DNA of 64,000 nucleotides from Hyphomonadaceae bacterium (GCA_021731815.1 JAKFWO010000032.1:1-64000), one strand, 5' to 3'. Shown: positions 37,467 to 46,698, numbered from the stretch's first letter. Notes: a model not told the origin generated them from the letters alone. Numbers and translations are program-made.

Positions 37467-38792
37467 TCAGGCCATGCCGCCGAGCCCCTGGGCGATCGCC
37501 TTCAGCCGTTCCTCCATTGCGAGGGGATCGTCGGGAAAATCGAGATCGATCCACCAGGATTCGAGCGCCGCGCGCGCCTTGCCGATCAGCGGGCCCTCGG
37601 GGATGCCGGCGGCGATGAAGCTGTCGCCCGACATGGGAAAGGCCGGCGCGGTCCAGGTTTCCGCCATCGGGATGAGCGTGCGCCATTGCATCTCGGCCCC
37701 CGAAATTATCCCGGCGGCCGTTTGCGCCGCCCAGGCGAGCCGGATGCGGTCCAGAACCGCCGCCCGCCCGAAACGATAGAGCCAGCGCCGCACTTCGCGC
37801 GCCGAAGCCCAGGAAAGGATCGCGGGCTCCGCCGCCAGTGCCGCGAGCAACCGCGATTGCTCGGCGCGCGACAGCCGCATCTCCCGGGAAAAACGCTCCC
37901 CCGCCGGTGAATCGGGCAGGAATGCCGCCACCCGCAACAGTGGATCGGGCGGCGAAAATGTCGCGAGCTCATTGGCGACCAGCGCGTCAAATCGCGGCAG
38001 ATCGCTGCATTCGGGTGCCAGATGCGCCAAACCGCCGATTTCCGCCATCGCCCTGATCGCCAGGCGCGGATCGTTGGCCGTCAGTAATTTGCGGAACTCG
38101 CGCCAGATGCGCTCCCGGCTCACCGCCGCAATGTCAGGGCCCAGCGCCGCACAGGCCGCGAGCCCGGCGGAATCCATCGGCCCCGCGCCAAAATGCGCAT
38201 GGAAGCGGAAAAAGCGCAGGGCCCGCAAGCGATCCTCGGCGAGGCGCCGGTCGGGATCGCCGATAAACCGTATTCGCCGCGCCGCGAGATCGCGCAAGCC
38301 TTCGCCCGTAGGGTCAAAAAGATTGCCCTGCGAATCCGCATAAAGCGCATTGATCGTGAAATCGCGCCGTCCTGCATCCACCGCCCAATCCTGCGTGAAG
38401 GCGACAATGGCGTGCCGGCCATCCGTCGCAATGTCGGCGCGCAGGGTGGTGACCTCGAAAGCGCGGCCCTCGCAGCTCAGGGTCAAAGTGCCATGGTCGA
38501 TCCCGGTTTCGTGGACGCTGATTCCGGCTTTCCGCGCCGCCGCGGCGATTTCAGCCGGAACCAGCGGTGTGGCGATGTCGATATCGTCGACCGGCAATCC
38601 CAGAAGCGCGTTGCGCACACAGCCCCCGACGAAACGTGCAGCGCGGGCCGATGGTGAAGGCTCGCTTTCATCCGACAAGGCCGCCATGACCCGCAACACG
38701 GCGGGCTCACGCAGGAATTCCGCGCGTGCCAGTTTTGCTTCCGCCTGAAGGATCGGTGCCGATGTCGTTGACAATAGCGGATCCGGGATCAC
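37467..38792 (-). CDS. cca: CCA tRNA nucleotidyltransferase / poly(A) polymerase family
   Basis: This 441-residue protein has the class II nucleotidyltransferase signature RFVGGCVRNALLG, metal Asp pair DIDIAT, the RRDFTINALY motif, and the nucleotide-binding RFIGDPDRRLAEDRLRALRFFRFHA segment. It repairs or adds CCA at tRNA 3' ends. A GTG start overlaps the upstream DUF6111-like stop by 4 bp. It is third in the S9 peptidase/DUF6111-like/cca unit. Confidence 0.92.
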   Translation of the reverse strand: MIPDPLLSTTSAPILQAEAKLARAEFLREPAVLRVMAALSDESEPSPSARAARFVGGCVRNALLGLPVDDIDIATPLVPAEIAAAARKAGISVHETGIDHGTLTLSCEGRAFEVTTLRADIATDGRHAIVAFTQDWAVDAGRRDFTINALYADSQGNLFDPTGEGLRDLAARRIRFIGDPDRRLAEDRLRALRFFRFHAHFGAGPMDSAGLAACAALGPDIAAVSRERIWREFRKLLTANDPRLAIRAMAEIGGLAHLAPECSDLPRFDALVANELATFSPPDPLLRVAAFLPDSPAGERFSREMRLSRAEQSRLLAALAAEPAILSWASAREVRRWLYRFGRAAVLDRIRLAWAAQTAAGIISGAEMQWRTLIPMAETWTAPAFPMSGDSFIAAGIPEGPLIGKARAALESWWIDLDFPDDPLAMEERLKAIAQGLGGMA

Positions 38793-39139
38793 TTGCCCTG
38801 ACCCTGGTCGGTTCCTTTCGTGGCACCGCGCTCCTTGCCAGCCTTGTCCACCGGCTGGCCCTGTTCATCGACCCAATAGCCGGGGACGAGCTTTCCGTCT
38901 TCATACCGCGCCGCGATGAATTTCTCATCCGGCGCGCGTTGCGACCCTTCCTCCCACATCGCCTGTCCAATAAAACCGAGTATCGACAATGCGATGCCCG
39001 CAAAAAACAGCACGGGTGCCGCCTTGCGCTCGCGAATGCTCAGCCAGTCGGCCCGGCCGAGCGCGAGGCGATAGAGCGCAAACAACACAAAGGGGGCCAG
39101 AAACAAAGCGAGTTCCAGCAATAATCGTCGCACCATCAT
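38789..39139 (-). CDS. Small membrane protein, DUF6111-like
   Basis: This 116-residue protein has two membrane helices (about 5-27 and 41-60) and a charged C-terminal part with the motif KFIAARYEDGKLVPGYW. It resembles the DUF6111 family of alphaproteobacterial small membrane proteins often found next to cca; I am moderately sure of the family. It overlaps its neighbours by 4 bp on both sides, which suggests strict cotranslation. Function unknown. Confidence 0.7.
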   Translation of the reverse strand: MMVRRLLLELALFLAPFVLFALYRLALGRADWLSIRERKAAPVLFFAGIALSILGFIGQAMWEEGSQRAPDEKFIAARYEDGKLVPGYWVDEQGQPVDKAGKERGATKGTDQGQGK

Positions 39140-41349
39140 TCTTGCTCCTTGGCCGGGACCGGTTCGGGCACGGATTCCGGCTGGCCAAACAAACGCCGGA
39201 TGAATGCCATCTCAGCCTGGCGGCGAAACTGGTTATTGGTCTTGCGGACAAAGCCGTGGCCTTCGTCACGCGCCAGCAACATCCAGGCCTCCCCGCCCGA
39301 GGCGCGGATCCGGGCCGCGAGCGTCAGCGCTTCTCCCGCCGGGACGCGGGGATCGTTCAACCCCTGCTGGATGAACAAGGGCTTGCGGATGCGATGCGCA
39401 TGTCGGGACGGCGATACGGCATCGAGTGCCGCGCGGATCACGGGATCGCGCTCGTCGCCATATTCGGCGCGGCGCAGCTCGCGGCGATACCCTCTGGTAT
39501 TGGCCAGAAAGCGCGGAAAATCCCCGATCCCGACCATGGAAATCCCGCCCGCAAGCTGGTCGGAATAATCGGCGAGCGCGGCAAGCGTCACGAATCCGCC
39601 ATAGGATCCGCCCATGATCAGCACGCGCTTTGGGTCGAATTCCGGCTGTGTGGCGATCCAGTCGAGCAAGGCCCCGATATCCCTCACGGCATCGGCACGC
39701 CTTACGCCATTATCGAGCGCGAGGAAGCTTTTGCCATAACCCGAGGAACCGCGAATATTCGGTTCGATCACCACGGCATTGAAATGCCGGGCGAGAAATT
39801 GCAGCGTCGGATTGAAGCGTGGCCGCGCCTGGCTTTCGGGCCCGCCATGGGCGAGGATGATGACCGGGTGCGGCCCCGGCCCGCCAGGGCGCAGGATCCA
39901 GGCCGGAATCTGACGCTTCTCGCCGGGATCGGCCGGGTCCCCGGGGTCGAAGGTCGGGTAATGAATGGCCTCGGCGGGGCGGAATTCCGCCAGTGATTCC
40001 GCATCCGGCACGGTCCAGGACGTGAGAATGCGCCGTCGCAGATCATAGCGGAACGCGTCCCCCGGCCGGTCGGAGGCGGAAAAACTGAAACCTACATGGT
40101 GCCCGCCGGGGGCAAAGACCAGTTCCTCGACCACGCCGGCCGACAGCAATGGCCCGCGCTGGGGCTTACCGGGCTTGCGCCGATCGGCGTTTTTCAGGAA
40201 CCACAATTCGCTTGCCCCATTGCGGTTGACCACCACAGCGAGCGTCCGCAGATCGGGCGAGGCGGCAAAGGCTTCGACATCGGCCCCGAAATCGGCGATC
40301 AATTGCATCGCACCGGATGCGATATCGACGCGCATCAGGCGCAGAAACTCCCCGCCTTCATGGGTGGCGACGATGAGCGAATGTCCGTCGCGCGAAAACA
40401 CCCCGCCCAGATAGGATGTGTGCAGCTCAGGCGCGATCTGCGTAACCTTTCCCGTCTCGAAATCCACCACATAACGCTCGCTCTCGGCGATCGACAGATA
40501 GCGCCCGATCAGCGCCCGTCGGCCATCGAGCGAGAAAGCCAGCGGCGCGATCGCCCCGACACCGTGCATCAAAACCTTGCGGCTCGCCGGCCGGTCGGGC
40601 TCCATCCAGACGAGATCGTAATTGGGGTCCTCGCTGCGCGCGGCCGCCCACAATAATTGCTTGCCATCCGGCGACCACAGGGGGGTGAGATTGCGCGTCC
40701 CGGGTTCGGTCAATTGCGCAAGGGATTCGGCCTTTTCGCCGCGCAGGAAGAACTGGAAATCCTCGTCTCCGCCTGCGTCGAGCGCAAACAGGATCTGGCG
40801 CCGCCAGGGCCGGGCGAGGGCCAGCGACACCCGGTTCTCCCCCGAGGTCAGCTTGACGGGCAACGCGCCCGGGGTGGGGATGACATATAATTGCGGCGTT
40901 TCGGCATCGCGCAGCAGAACAAGCGCGCTGGGCTCGCCCTTCACCGGAGGGCCGAAACCCGCAAAATTCACCTGGCGCAGATCGCTCAGGGCTTCGATCT
41001 GCCGGCTGGCATCGTCGGCGACCACCGGCGGGCCCTCATAGATGAGCGCGCCTTGCTCGCTGCGTGGAAATGCGCCCAGCGGTAATCGGGTATAATCGGT
41101 GATATAGTCCGAAATCCCTGTCCCGGGAGCCTTGGGCAGGGCACCGTTCAAATTGTGGCCGATCCCTGCCGGGTCGTCGGACGGGATTCCGGCCGTGTCG
41201 GGATCCTGTGCCCGGCCCGGGACCGCGAACCACAGGCCACCGATCGTCCACAAGGCCGCGAGACACAGGCCTTTTATGCGTCGGGGGCCTTTTATGCGTC
41301 GGGGGCCTATTATGAATTGGGGGCCTATTATGAATCGGGGGCCTGTCAT
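39136..41349 (-). CDS. Secreted S9-family peptidase (acylaminoacyl/dipeptidyl type)
   Basis: The N-terminal WD/TolB-like propeller (about 100-480) contains TPLWSPDGKQLLWAA and VFSRDGHSLIVAT. The hydrolase domain has nucleophile Ser in IMGGSYGGFVT, Asp in QQGLNDPRVP and His in ARDEGHGFVRK, with the PVIILAHGGPESQ oxyanion segment. It should cleave oligopeptides. The start is uncertain: ATG 41349 gives a signal peptide preceded by 18-bp-encoded repeats; ATG 41421 is an alternative with a better ribosome site. The signal core is LCLAALWTIGGLWFAVPGRA. The stop overlaps the DUF6111-like ATG by 4 bp. Confidence 0.88.
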   Translation of the reverse strand: MTGPRFIIGPQFIIGPRRIKGPRRIKGLCLAALWTIGGLWFAVPGRAQDPDTAGIPSDDPAGIGHNLNGALPKAPGTGISDYITDYTRLPLGAFPRSEQGALIYEGPPVVADDASRQIEALSDLRQVNFAGFGPPVKGEPSALVLLRDAETPQLYVIPTPGALPVKLTSGENRVSLALARPWRRQILFALDAGGDEDFQFFLRGEKAESLAQLTEPGTRNLTPLWSPDGKQLLWAAARSEDPNYDLVWMEPDRPASRKVLMHGVGAIAPLAFSLDGRRALIGRYLSIAESERYVVDFETGKVTQIAPELHTSYLGGVFSRDGHSLIVATHEGGEFLRLMRVDIASGAMQLIADFGADVEAFAASPDLRTLAVVVNRNGASELWFLKNADRRKPGKPQRGPLLSAGVVEELVFAPGGHHVGFSFSASDRPGDAFRYDLRRRILTSWTVPDAESLAEFRPAEAIHYPTFDPGDPADPGEKRQIPAWILRPGGPGPHPVIILAHGGPESQARPRFNPTLQFLARHFNAVVIEPNIRGSSGYGKSFLALDNGVRRADAVRDIGALLDWIATQPEFDPKRVLIMGGSYGGFVTLAALADYSDQLAGGISMVGIGDFPRFLANTRGYRRELRRAEYGDERDPVIRAALDAVSPSRHAHRIRKPLFIQQGLNDPRVPAGEALTLAARIRASGGEAWMLLARDEGHGFVRKTNNQFRRQAEMAFIRRLFGQPESVPEPVPAKEQE

Positions 41350-41354
41350 GCGCC
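41268..41354. repeat. In-frame tandem repeat, about 4.5 x 18 bp, in the S9 peptidase N-terminus
   Basis: Units of 18 bp (GGCCTTTTATGCGTCGGG and GGCCTATTATGAATCGGG variants) encode hexapeptides PRRIKG twice and PQFIIG/PRFIIG, just before the signal-peptide hydrophobic core. Confidence 0.85.
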
Positions 41355-41569
41355 GGGCCGCAACATGGCGCGAGTCCCGCGCAACGGGCCCGGAATCTTT
41401 CCTGTCGCACGCCCCTTGCATGGTGGGATCCTGGTTCCTTTCTTCCTGCGTCGGCACATCCGGGCGCAGGGTTTAGGCGCTGGCAGCCATTATAGGCCAA
41501 ATCCGGAGAATCAACAAAACCGCAGCAGTGAAGGGATAGCAGGGTCGAAAATGCAGTCCGGGCCCGAAC

Positions 41570-42772
41570 TCACCCCTCGCGCAACAAGGGAACCAGCAAA
41601 TGCCGCGCCAGATGGGCAACGACCGGCACGGCCAATCCGTCGCCGGTCAGGAATTGCGCATCATGCTCGCTGCCGGTCAGGACATAGGAATCAGGCAAGC
41701 CCATCAGGCGGGCGCATTCGCGTCCGGTAAGAAAGCGCGTGCGGATGTCCTCACCCTCGATGCGGATCACCATCTGGCGGCTGGACCCGCCCGAAGGAGT
41801 GCGCAGGCAGCCGGCGCAATCGTCGAAGCGTGTTTCGGCCCGCTGCTGTCTTTGCCCGTTCGGGTCCTTCCGGGTGCGGCGAAACACGGTGCCATAAGTC
41901 AGTCGGCCAGAGGCCGCGATCGCCGTGATCCGCGCCCGGTGAAGCGGGGCCATCAAGCCCAGCAAATGCGCGGTCTGTGCAGGGCTGCGCCATTTGGCAC
42001 CAGTGTCAGGCAGCAGCATGTCGCGTAACGAGACCGCGAGACGCGCGGGTGCAGGCAAGTGCCAATCCACCCATTGGTCGCGCAGATCCTCCGGCAGGCG
42101 CGCGATCGCCGCATCGAGTGCCGGTTGGGTGCCGAAGCGATTCGCCGGATGTGATTCGGCGGCCGCCCATTGGGGCGGTGGATCCAGGCTCGCCACGATG
42201 AACAATCGCGGTCGGCTTTGCGGGAGGAAATGCGCGGCATCCAGCACCAGGGCACCGACCCGGTAGCCGATTTGCACAAGCGCTGAGACCAGAACCGGAA
42301 AATCGGCGCCCTTGCGGGTAGCCAGAAGGCCGGGGACATTTTCGAGCACCACCAGACGCGGGGCCCGGCCCAGCGTCGCCAGATCCCTGCAGAGTTGCCA
42401 GAACGGCCAGAACGCACCCGACCGGCCGGCCGCGATGCCCAAACCCTTTCCGGCCAGCGACAGGTCCTGACAGGGAAAGGACGCCCAGAACAGATCGGGT
42501 GCCGCCCCGTTTACCGGAAGTGGCAGGTCCCCGATTGCGAGGCCCGCGATGTCGCCGATCCGCAATTCCGCATTGCCCCAATTGGCTGCATAGGCCGCGG
42601 CCTTGTCCGGGTCGATGTCATTGGCAAAGCGGCAGTCCCAATCCGTACCCAGCGCCAGTCGCGCCATCCCGCCGCCGGCAAAGAATTCATACAGGCTGAG
42701 GGATTTGGCGGCCTGAGCCGACAAATCCCTCGAATCTGCAAAATTGCGCGCCGGATCGGGCGCATGGCTCAC
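41570..42772 (-). CDS. DNA (cytosine-5) methyltransferase
   Basis: This 400-residue protein contains the C5-methylase motifs in order: LYEFFAGGGMARLAL (I, SAM), FANDIDPDKAAAY (II), FWASFPCQDLSLAG with nucleophile Cys101 (IV), LVVLENVPGLL (VI), FLPQSRPRLFIV (VIII), and the C-terminal RTPSGGSSRQM and LTGRECARLMGLP (IX-X). The target recognition region is about 245-310; the target is not predictable by eye. No restriction endonuclease is adjacent, so it looks like a solitary methylase. Its GTG start overlaps the gcrA stop by 4 bp, so the two are coexpressed. Confidence 0.93.
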   Translation of the reverse strand: MSHAPDPARNFADSRDLSAQAAKSLSLYEFFAGGGMARLALGTDWDCRFANDIDPDKAAAYAANWGNAELRIGDIAGLAIGDLPLPVNGAAPDLFWASFPCQDLSLAGKGLGIAAGRSGAFWPFWQLCRDLATLGRAPRLVVLENVPGLLATRKGADFPVLVSALVQIGYRVGALVLDAAHFLPQSRPRLFIVASLDPPPQWAAAESHPANRFGTQPALDAAIARLPEDLRDQWVDWHLPAPARLAVSLRDMLLPDTGAKWRSPAQTAHLLGLMAPLHRARITAIAASGRLTYGTVFRRTRKDPNGQRQQRAETRFDDCAGCLRTPSGGSSRQMVIRIEGEDIRTRFLTGRECARLMGLPDSYVLTGSEHDAQFLTGDGLAVPVVAHLARHLLVPLLREG

Positions 42773-43296
42773 CGCGAGGCCACTCTCGCCCAGCGCATCT
42801 CATCGCGCAGCCAGGCATCGGGCGAGCGCTTCTTCTTTTGCACCTGCGGCAGGAAGGCCACCCGCGCGTGTTCGGCGCAATAAGGCGAGTTGCACGCCTT
42901 TTCCCGACCGCAAAAGCCGAATTCCTTTTCGGCGGGGTCGCCGATCGGCCATTTGCAAACTTGCTCGGAAAGATCGCGCAGGCTGCGCAGGCTGCCATCG
43001 GACAGTCGCGCCGGTTCGATGGTTTCCAGTTGCGGGGCCGGACGCGGCGGGTTGGGCTGGCGCGGCAATGCGGGGACCGTCCCCGTCACATTTTGCTGCG
43101 GACGCACAAGCTTCGGGCGGGGAATGCGCTTCGGCGGGCGGGCGGGCGTGATCCGGCCCGACAGGCCCAGACGATGCACCTTGCCGATCACGGCATTGCG
43201 GGTGACACCGCCCAATTGCCGCGCAATCTGGTTGGCGCTGTGGCCATCGGTCCATAATTTGCGCAGCATTTCCACACGTTCATCGGTCCAGCTCAT
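42769..43296 (-). CDS. gcrA: Cell-cycle regulator GcrA
   Basis: The start is the ATG at 43296 (MSWTDERVEMLRKLW) with GGGGAG upstream, giving 175 residues, near the Caulobacter length (173). The N-terminal helix-turn-helix WTDGHSANQIARQLGGVTRNAVIGKVHRLGL is quoted by its core ANQIARQL and NAVIGKVHRLGL. A proline-rich middle and a C-terminal Cys/His segment (FCGREKACNSPYCAEH) follow. GcrA binds sigma-70 holoenzyme and acts mainly at promoters methylated by CcrM at GANTC. ccrM is not in this window; instead a cytosine methylase is translationally coupled. Confidence 0.93.
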   Translation of the reverse strand: MSWTDERVEMLRKLWTDGHSANQIARQLGGVTRNAVIGKVHRLGLSGRITPARPPKRIPRPKLVRPQQNVTGTVPALPRQPNPPRPAPQLETIEPARLSDGSLRSLRDLSEQVCKWPIGDPAEKEFGFCGREKACNSPYCAEHARVAFLPQVQKKKRSPDAWLRDEMRWARVASR

Positions 43297-43599
43297 TTTG
43301 CTCCCCAGCGGCTGCAATCCGGGTGCGGGATTGTCCCGAACCCATCCTGACGGCGCAAGATCGGAATTCTCCGGTCGGCACCAGATGTAGAGCGGATAAA
43401 CACTGTGCCCGCTCATTAACTACAACATATGGTATCAAAAATTTACCGCTCAGCAAGATGTGGATTCAGGATTGCATCTCCGAAAACCGGGTTATCAACA
43501 TATTGTGTCGAAACCACGCGGCACGCCATCCGGGGCATGGGGCCGGAGATGCGGTGGCGGACGCTTGAAGATTGCGCCAGGCGCCCCTAGAAGCGGGCC
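43297..43599. promoter_or_regulatory. Divergent control region between gcrA and the ABC permease gene
   Basis: This 303-bp AT-richer region is divergent. It contains one GANTC site (GATTC at 43463-43467, about 167 bp upstream of gcrA) and the stretch ATTAACTACAACATATGG near 43415, which resembles half of a CtrA box (TTAA). Both are suggestive only. Confidence 0.35.
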
Positions 43600-44475
43600 A
43601 TGTCGCAGGCTCATCCCACTACCCTTGTCGAAGTCGAAATCGCGCCGGCGGATTCTCCCGCCACCATTCCCGTGACACGGGCAGTGCCACGCGCCCCGCG
43701 CCGCTATGACGGCGTCAACTGGATCGGCCTGCGCACGCTGTATGTGCGCGAGATCCGGCGCTTTCTGAAAGTGGCGGTGCAGACCGTTTTTGCGCCGATC
43801 GTCTCGACCCTGTTGTTCATGATGGTGTTCGCGGTGGCGATGGGCGACCGCGCCTCGCCTTTTGAGGGCGTGGCCTATACTGCCTTCCTCGCCCCCGGAC
43901 TGATCCTGATGGGCGCGCTCAACAACGCCTTTGCCAATTCCTCCTCCTCGCTCCAGATCGCCAAGGTTCAGGGGACCACGGTGGATTTCCTCACCCCGCC
44001 CTTGACGCCCTGGGAGCTGACCGCCGGCTTTGTCGGCGGTGCCGCGACGCGGGGCGTGCTGGTGGCACTGGCCTCGGCATTGGTCTGTGCGCCTTTCGCC
44101 GAATTGAGCATCACCCATCTCTGGGCGGTGCTCTATTTCGCGATCATCGCCTCGGTGATGATGGGGGCGATCGGGGTGATCGGCGGGGTATGGGCAGAAA
44201 AATTCGACCATCTGGCCGCCTTTACCGGCTTTGTGATCACGCCAATGACCTTTTTGTCGGGCACGTTTTATTCGCTCGATTATCTCCCGCCGGTTCTCGA
44301 GGCGGTGAGCCACTGGAACCCGGTGTTTTTTCTGATCGATGGTTTCCGCTATGGGCTGGTCGGGCAGGCGGATGGCAATATCGCCATCGGGACCATCGCG
44401 ACCTTTGTGCTGACCGCCGTGCTCGTCATGCTGAGCCATTCGGTCTTCGCCCGCGGCTGGCGGCTCAAAGCCTGA
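43600..44475 (+). CDS. ABC-2 type transporter permease
   Basis: This 291-residue inner-membrane protein has about six helices in the ABC-2 arrangement: TLYVREIRRFLKV amphipathic start, VFAPIVSTLLFMMVFAVAMG, FLAPGLILMGALNNAFANSSSS, VDFLTPPLTPWE, FVITPMTFLSGTFYSLDYLPP (conserved) and a final LTAVLVMLSHSVFARGWRLK. It is similar to YadH/NodJ-type exporters. No ATPase gene is adjacent; its partner must be encoded elsewhere. The substrate is unknown. Confidence 0.88.
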   Translation: MSQAHPTTLVEVEIAPADSPATIPVTRAVPRAPRRYDGVNWIGLRTLYVREIRRFLKVAVQTVFAPIVSTLLFMMVFAVAMGDRASPFEGVAYTAFLAPGLILMGALNNAFANSSSSLQIAKVQGTTVDFLTPPLTPWELTAGFVGGAATRGVLVALASALVCAPFAELSITHLWAVLYFAIIASVMMGAIGVIGGVWAEKFDHLAAFTGFVITPMTFLSGTFYSLDYLPPVLEAVSHWNPVFFLIDGFRYGLVGQADGNIAIGTIATFVLTAVLVMLSHSVFARGWRLKA

Positions 44476-44511
44476 CCCACCCTTCGAACCGGCAGGTCCG
44501 GGCATCCGCGT

Positions 44512-45276
44512 CTACAGGAGCCCGAGGCTCTTGAAGCTCGCCACACCCTCACGCCCGACCACCAGATGGTCGTGAATGGCGATCTCATGCACTTTGGCGG
44601 CTGCGGCGATCTGGCGGGTGACCTCGATATCCTCGCGCGAGGGTTTGGGATCGCCGGAGGGATGATTGTGCACGAGAATGAGCGCGGAGGCCGAAAGTTC
44701 CAGCGCGCGGCGGAGCACTTCGCGCGGATAGACCGGGGCCTGGTCCACCGTTCCCTCGCCGAGGATCTCGTCGGCGATGAGCTGGTTCTTGCGGTCGAGG
44801 AACAAGACGCGAAATTGCTCACGCGGGGCGGCGGCCAGTGCAAGGCGCACATAGCCCAGAAGCGCCGACCAGCCGGAAATCACCGGCCGCTGGATGAGAT
44901 TTCCTTTGGCCGCGCGCAGGATCAGCGCCTCGATGGCCTTGAGCTCGAGCGCCGCCGCCGGCCCCAATCCATTGAACGCTGCCAGCCGTGCGGCGGGAGC
45001 GGCGAGGATTTCCGACAAAGTTCCAAAATGGGCGAGTAACGATTTGGCGACCGGTTTCACGTCCCGGCGCGGCAGGATGCGAAACAGCACCAGTTCCAGC
45101 AATTCATAATCGGCCAGCGCATCGGCACCGCTTTGCCGGAAACGGTCGCGCAGCCGGTCACGATGGCCATGAAAATGCGGCGCGGCGGGCGAAGGGGTGG
45201 TTTCCGATGCTTCCGGTTTCGCGGGTTTGGAACCCGACAGCCCGGATTTCGGAGACCCTGCCGCATCCTTTGCCAT
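44512..45276 (-). CDS. radC: RadC-family JAB-domain protein
   Basis: This 254-residue protein has an N-terminal helix-hairpin-helix region (FNGLGPAAALELKAIEAL) and the JAB/MPN metal motif HNHPSGDPKPSREDIEVT (about 203-220). The Pro/Ser-rich first 35 residues are likely disordered. Despite the name, RadC is not proven to repair DNA; its role is unclear. It is 6 bp downstream of map on the same strand. Confidence 0.92.
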   Translation of the reverse strand: MAKDAAGSPKSGLSGSKPAKPEASETTPSPAAPHFHGHRDRLRDRFRQSGADALADYELLELVLFRILPRRDVKPVAKSLLAHFGTLSEILAAPAARLAAFNGLGPAAALELKAIEALILRAAKGNLIQRPVISGWSALLGYVRLALAAAPREQFRVLFLDRKNQLIADEILGEGTVDQAPVYPREVLRRALELSASALILVHNHPSGDPKPSREDIEVTRQIAAAAKVHEIAIHDHLVVGREGVASFKSLGLL

Positions 45277-45282
45277 GGCCGC

Positions 45283-46149
45283 TCAATCGCCGAGGGCCGC
45301 GCGCCACGGCTGTTCGAGGCCCGGGGCGGCCATGGTAAAAATCTCCGCCCCGTCTTCCGTCACACCGATCGTATGCTCGAATTGCGCCGACAAGGAGCGG
45401 TCGCGGGTGATCGCAGTCCAGCCATCGGGTAACACCAGCACCCCGGGCTTGCCGAGATTGACCATCGGCTCCACCGTGAAGAACATCCCGGGCTCAAGCG
45501 CGATTCCCTCGCCCGCCCGGCCGTAATGCAAAATATTCGGGCTTTCGTGGAAGATGCGCCCGATACCATGGCCGCAGAAATCGCGCACCATGGAGAAGCG
45601 ATGGGATTCCGCGAAGGTCTGGATGGCATGGCCGACATCGCCCAGACGCCGGCCGGGCCGGATCTCGGCGATGCCGCGCATCATGGCGTCCCAGGTGACT
45701 TCCATGAGCCGGGATGCGGCCTTTTTGACTGGCGGGACGGCATACATGCGCGAGGTGTCGCCATGCCAGCCATCGACGATCAGGGTGACGTCGATATTGA
45801 GGATATCGCCGGCCCTCAGCACCCGCTCGCCCGGAATGCCGTGGCAGACCACATGATTGAGCGAGGTGCAGATCGTGTGGCGAAAGCCGCGATAATTGAT
45901 GCAGGCCGGGATCGCCCCGTGATCGAGCGCAAATTCGCGGGCGAGATCGTCGAGCCGGGACGTCGCAATTCCTTCCCTGACCTCGCTGGCCAGCATGTCG
46001 AGACATTGCGCTGCAAGCCGCCCGGCCACACGCATGAAGGCGAAGGCCTCCGGCGGATGGAGACGGACGGGACCCCGGACCACACCTGCCAGCGGGTGAC
46101 CCGATCCGGTGGTTCCCAATTCAGCCAGATCGGTGCTCATTGGCGTCAT
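45283..46149 (-). CDS. map: Methionine aminopeptidase, type I
   Basis: This 288-residue enzyme shows CTSLNHVVCHGIPGE (His), the metal ligands in NIDVTLIVDGWHGDTSRMY, the catalytic GHGIGRIFHESPNI, and the late TVEPMV and TEDGAEIFT glutamates. It removes N-terminal Met from nascent proteins. It is slightly longer than the E. coli enzyme at the N-terminus. The ATG overlaps the ubiK stop by 4 bp; radC follows. Confidence 0.96.
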   Translation of the reverse strand: MTPMSTDLAELGTTGSGHPLAGVVRGPVRLHPPEAFAFMRVAGRLAAQCLDMLASEVREGIATSRLDDLAREFALDHGAIPACINYRGFRHTICTSLNHVVCHGIPGERVLRAGDILNIDVTLIVDGWHGDTSRMYAVPPVKKAASRLMEVTWDAMMRGIAEIRPGRRLGDVGHAIQTFAESHRFSMVRDFCGHGIGRIFHESPNILHYGRAGEGIALEPGMFFTVEPMVNLGKPGVLVLPDGWTAITRDRSLSAQFEHTIGVTEDGAEIFTMAAPGLEQPWRAALGD

Positions 46150-46433
46150 TCCTTCGTCGTGCGGGGTGATTTCACTGGCTTGCTGCCGGCAGCGGCTTCG
46201 CCGGCCGTGGCTTGGAGTGCGGCCTCAAGGGCGACAATGCGCTTGCCCTGATCGGCGACCAGCGCCTTGAGGACTTCCATCTCTTCGCGCCGGACCAGAT
46301 CCATCTCGGCGATCACCCGGTTCATCTGGCTGCGCGCAAAGGTTTTGGTTTCCTCCGCCGCCCCTTGCGCGATGCCCATGGCGCTCGTCATCCATTGGGC
46401 CATGTCGTCCACAAAGGGATTTTGCGATTGCAT
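46146..46433 (-). CDS. ubiK: UbiK-type accessory factor (BMFP domain)
   Basis: The ATG at 46433 (MQSQNPFVDDMAQWMTSAMG) has GGAAA about 8 nt upstream and gives 95 residues. The QNPF start, the amphipathic helix and the trimeric coiled-coil core EMDLVRREEMEVLKALVADQG match the BMFP family, whose E. coli member UbiK aids ubiquinone synthesis. The leader has a short GGGCGTTATGCCC hairpin. It overlaps map by 4 bp. Confidence 0.82.
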   Translation of the reverse strand: MQSQNPFVDDMAQWMTSAMGIAQGAAEETKTFARSQMNRVIAEMDLVRREEMEVLKALVADQGKRIVALEAALQATAGEAAAGSKPVKSPRTTKE

Positions 46434-46496
46434 GAACGGTTTCCTTTCGGGCATAACGCCCGATTATGAGGATCGGGGCCGGTCGACAATGCCAAT

Positions 46497-46538
46497 CCCG
46501 CATGTTTCGGCCCGCGTGTTTCGGCCCGCATGTTTCGG
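46497..46538. repeat. Tandem repeat, 3 x 14 bp
   Basis: CCCGCATGTTTCGG is repeated three times between divergent ubiK and lgt. Confidence 0.8.
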
Positions 46539-46698
46539 TCGGCGAAGCTGTCCCGTGGAATATAGGCTGCTTCGCATCCGGCGCAAAGAACTGTTACAGG
46601 TACGACCTACAGGTACCAGTTAAAGGGATCCGATAAAGGAAATTGTTTCAGGCCCCGCTTTCCGGTGGCATTCAGGGACAGAGCCGAGGCCCGCAAGC

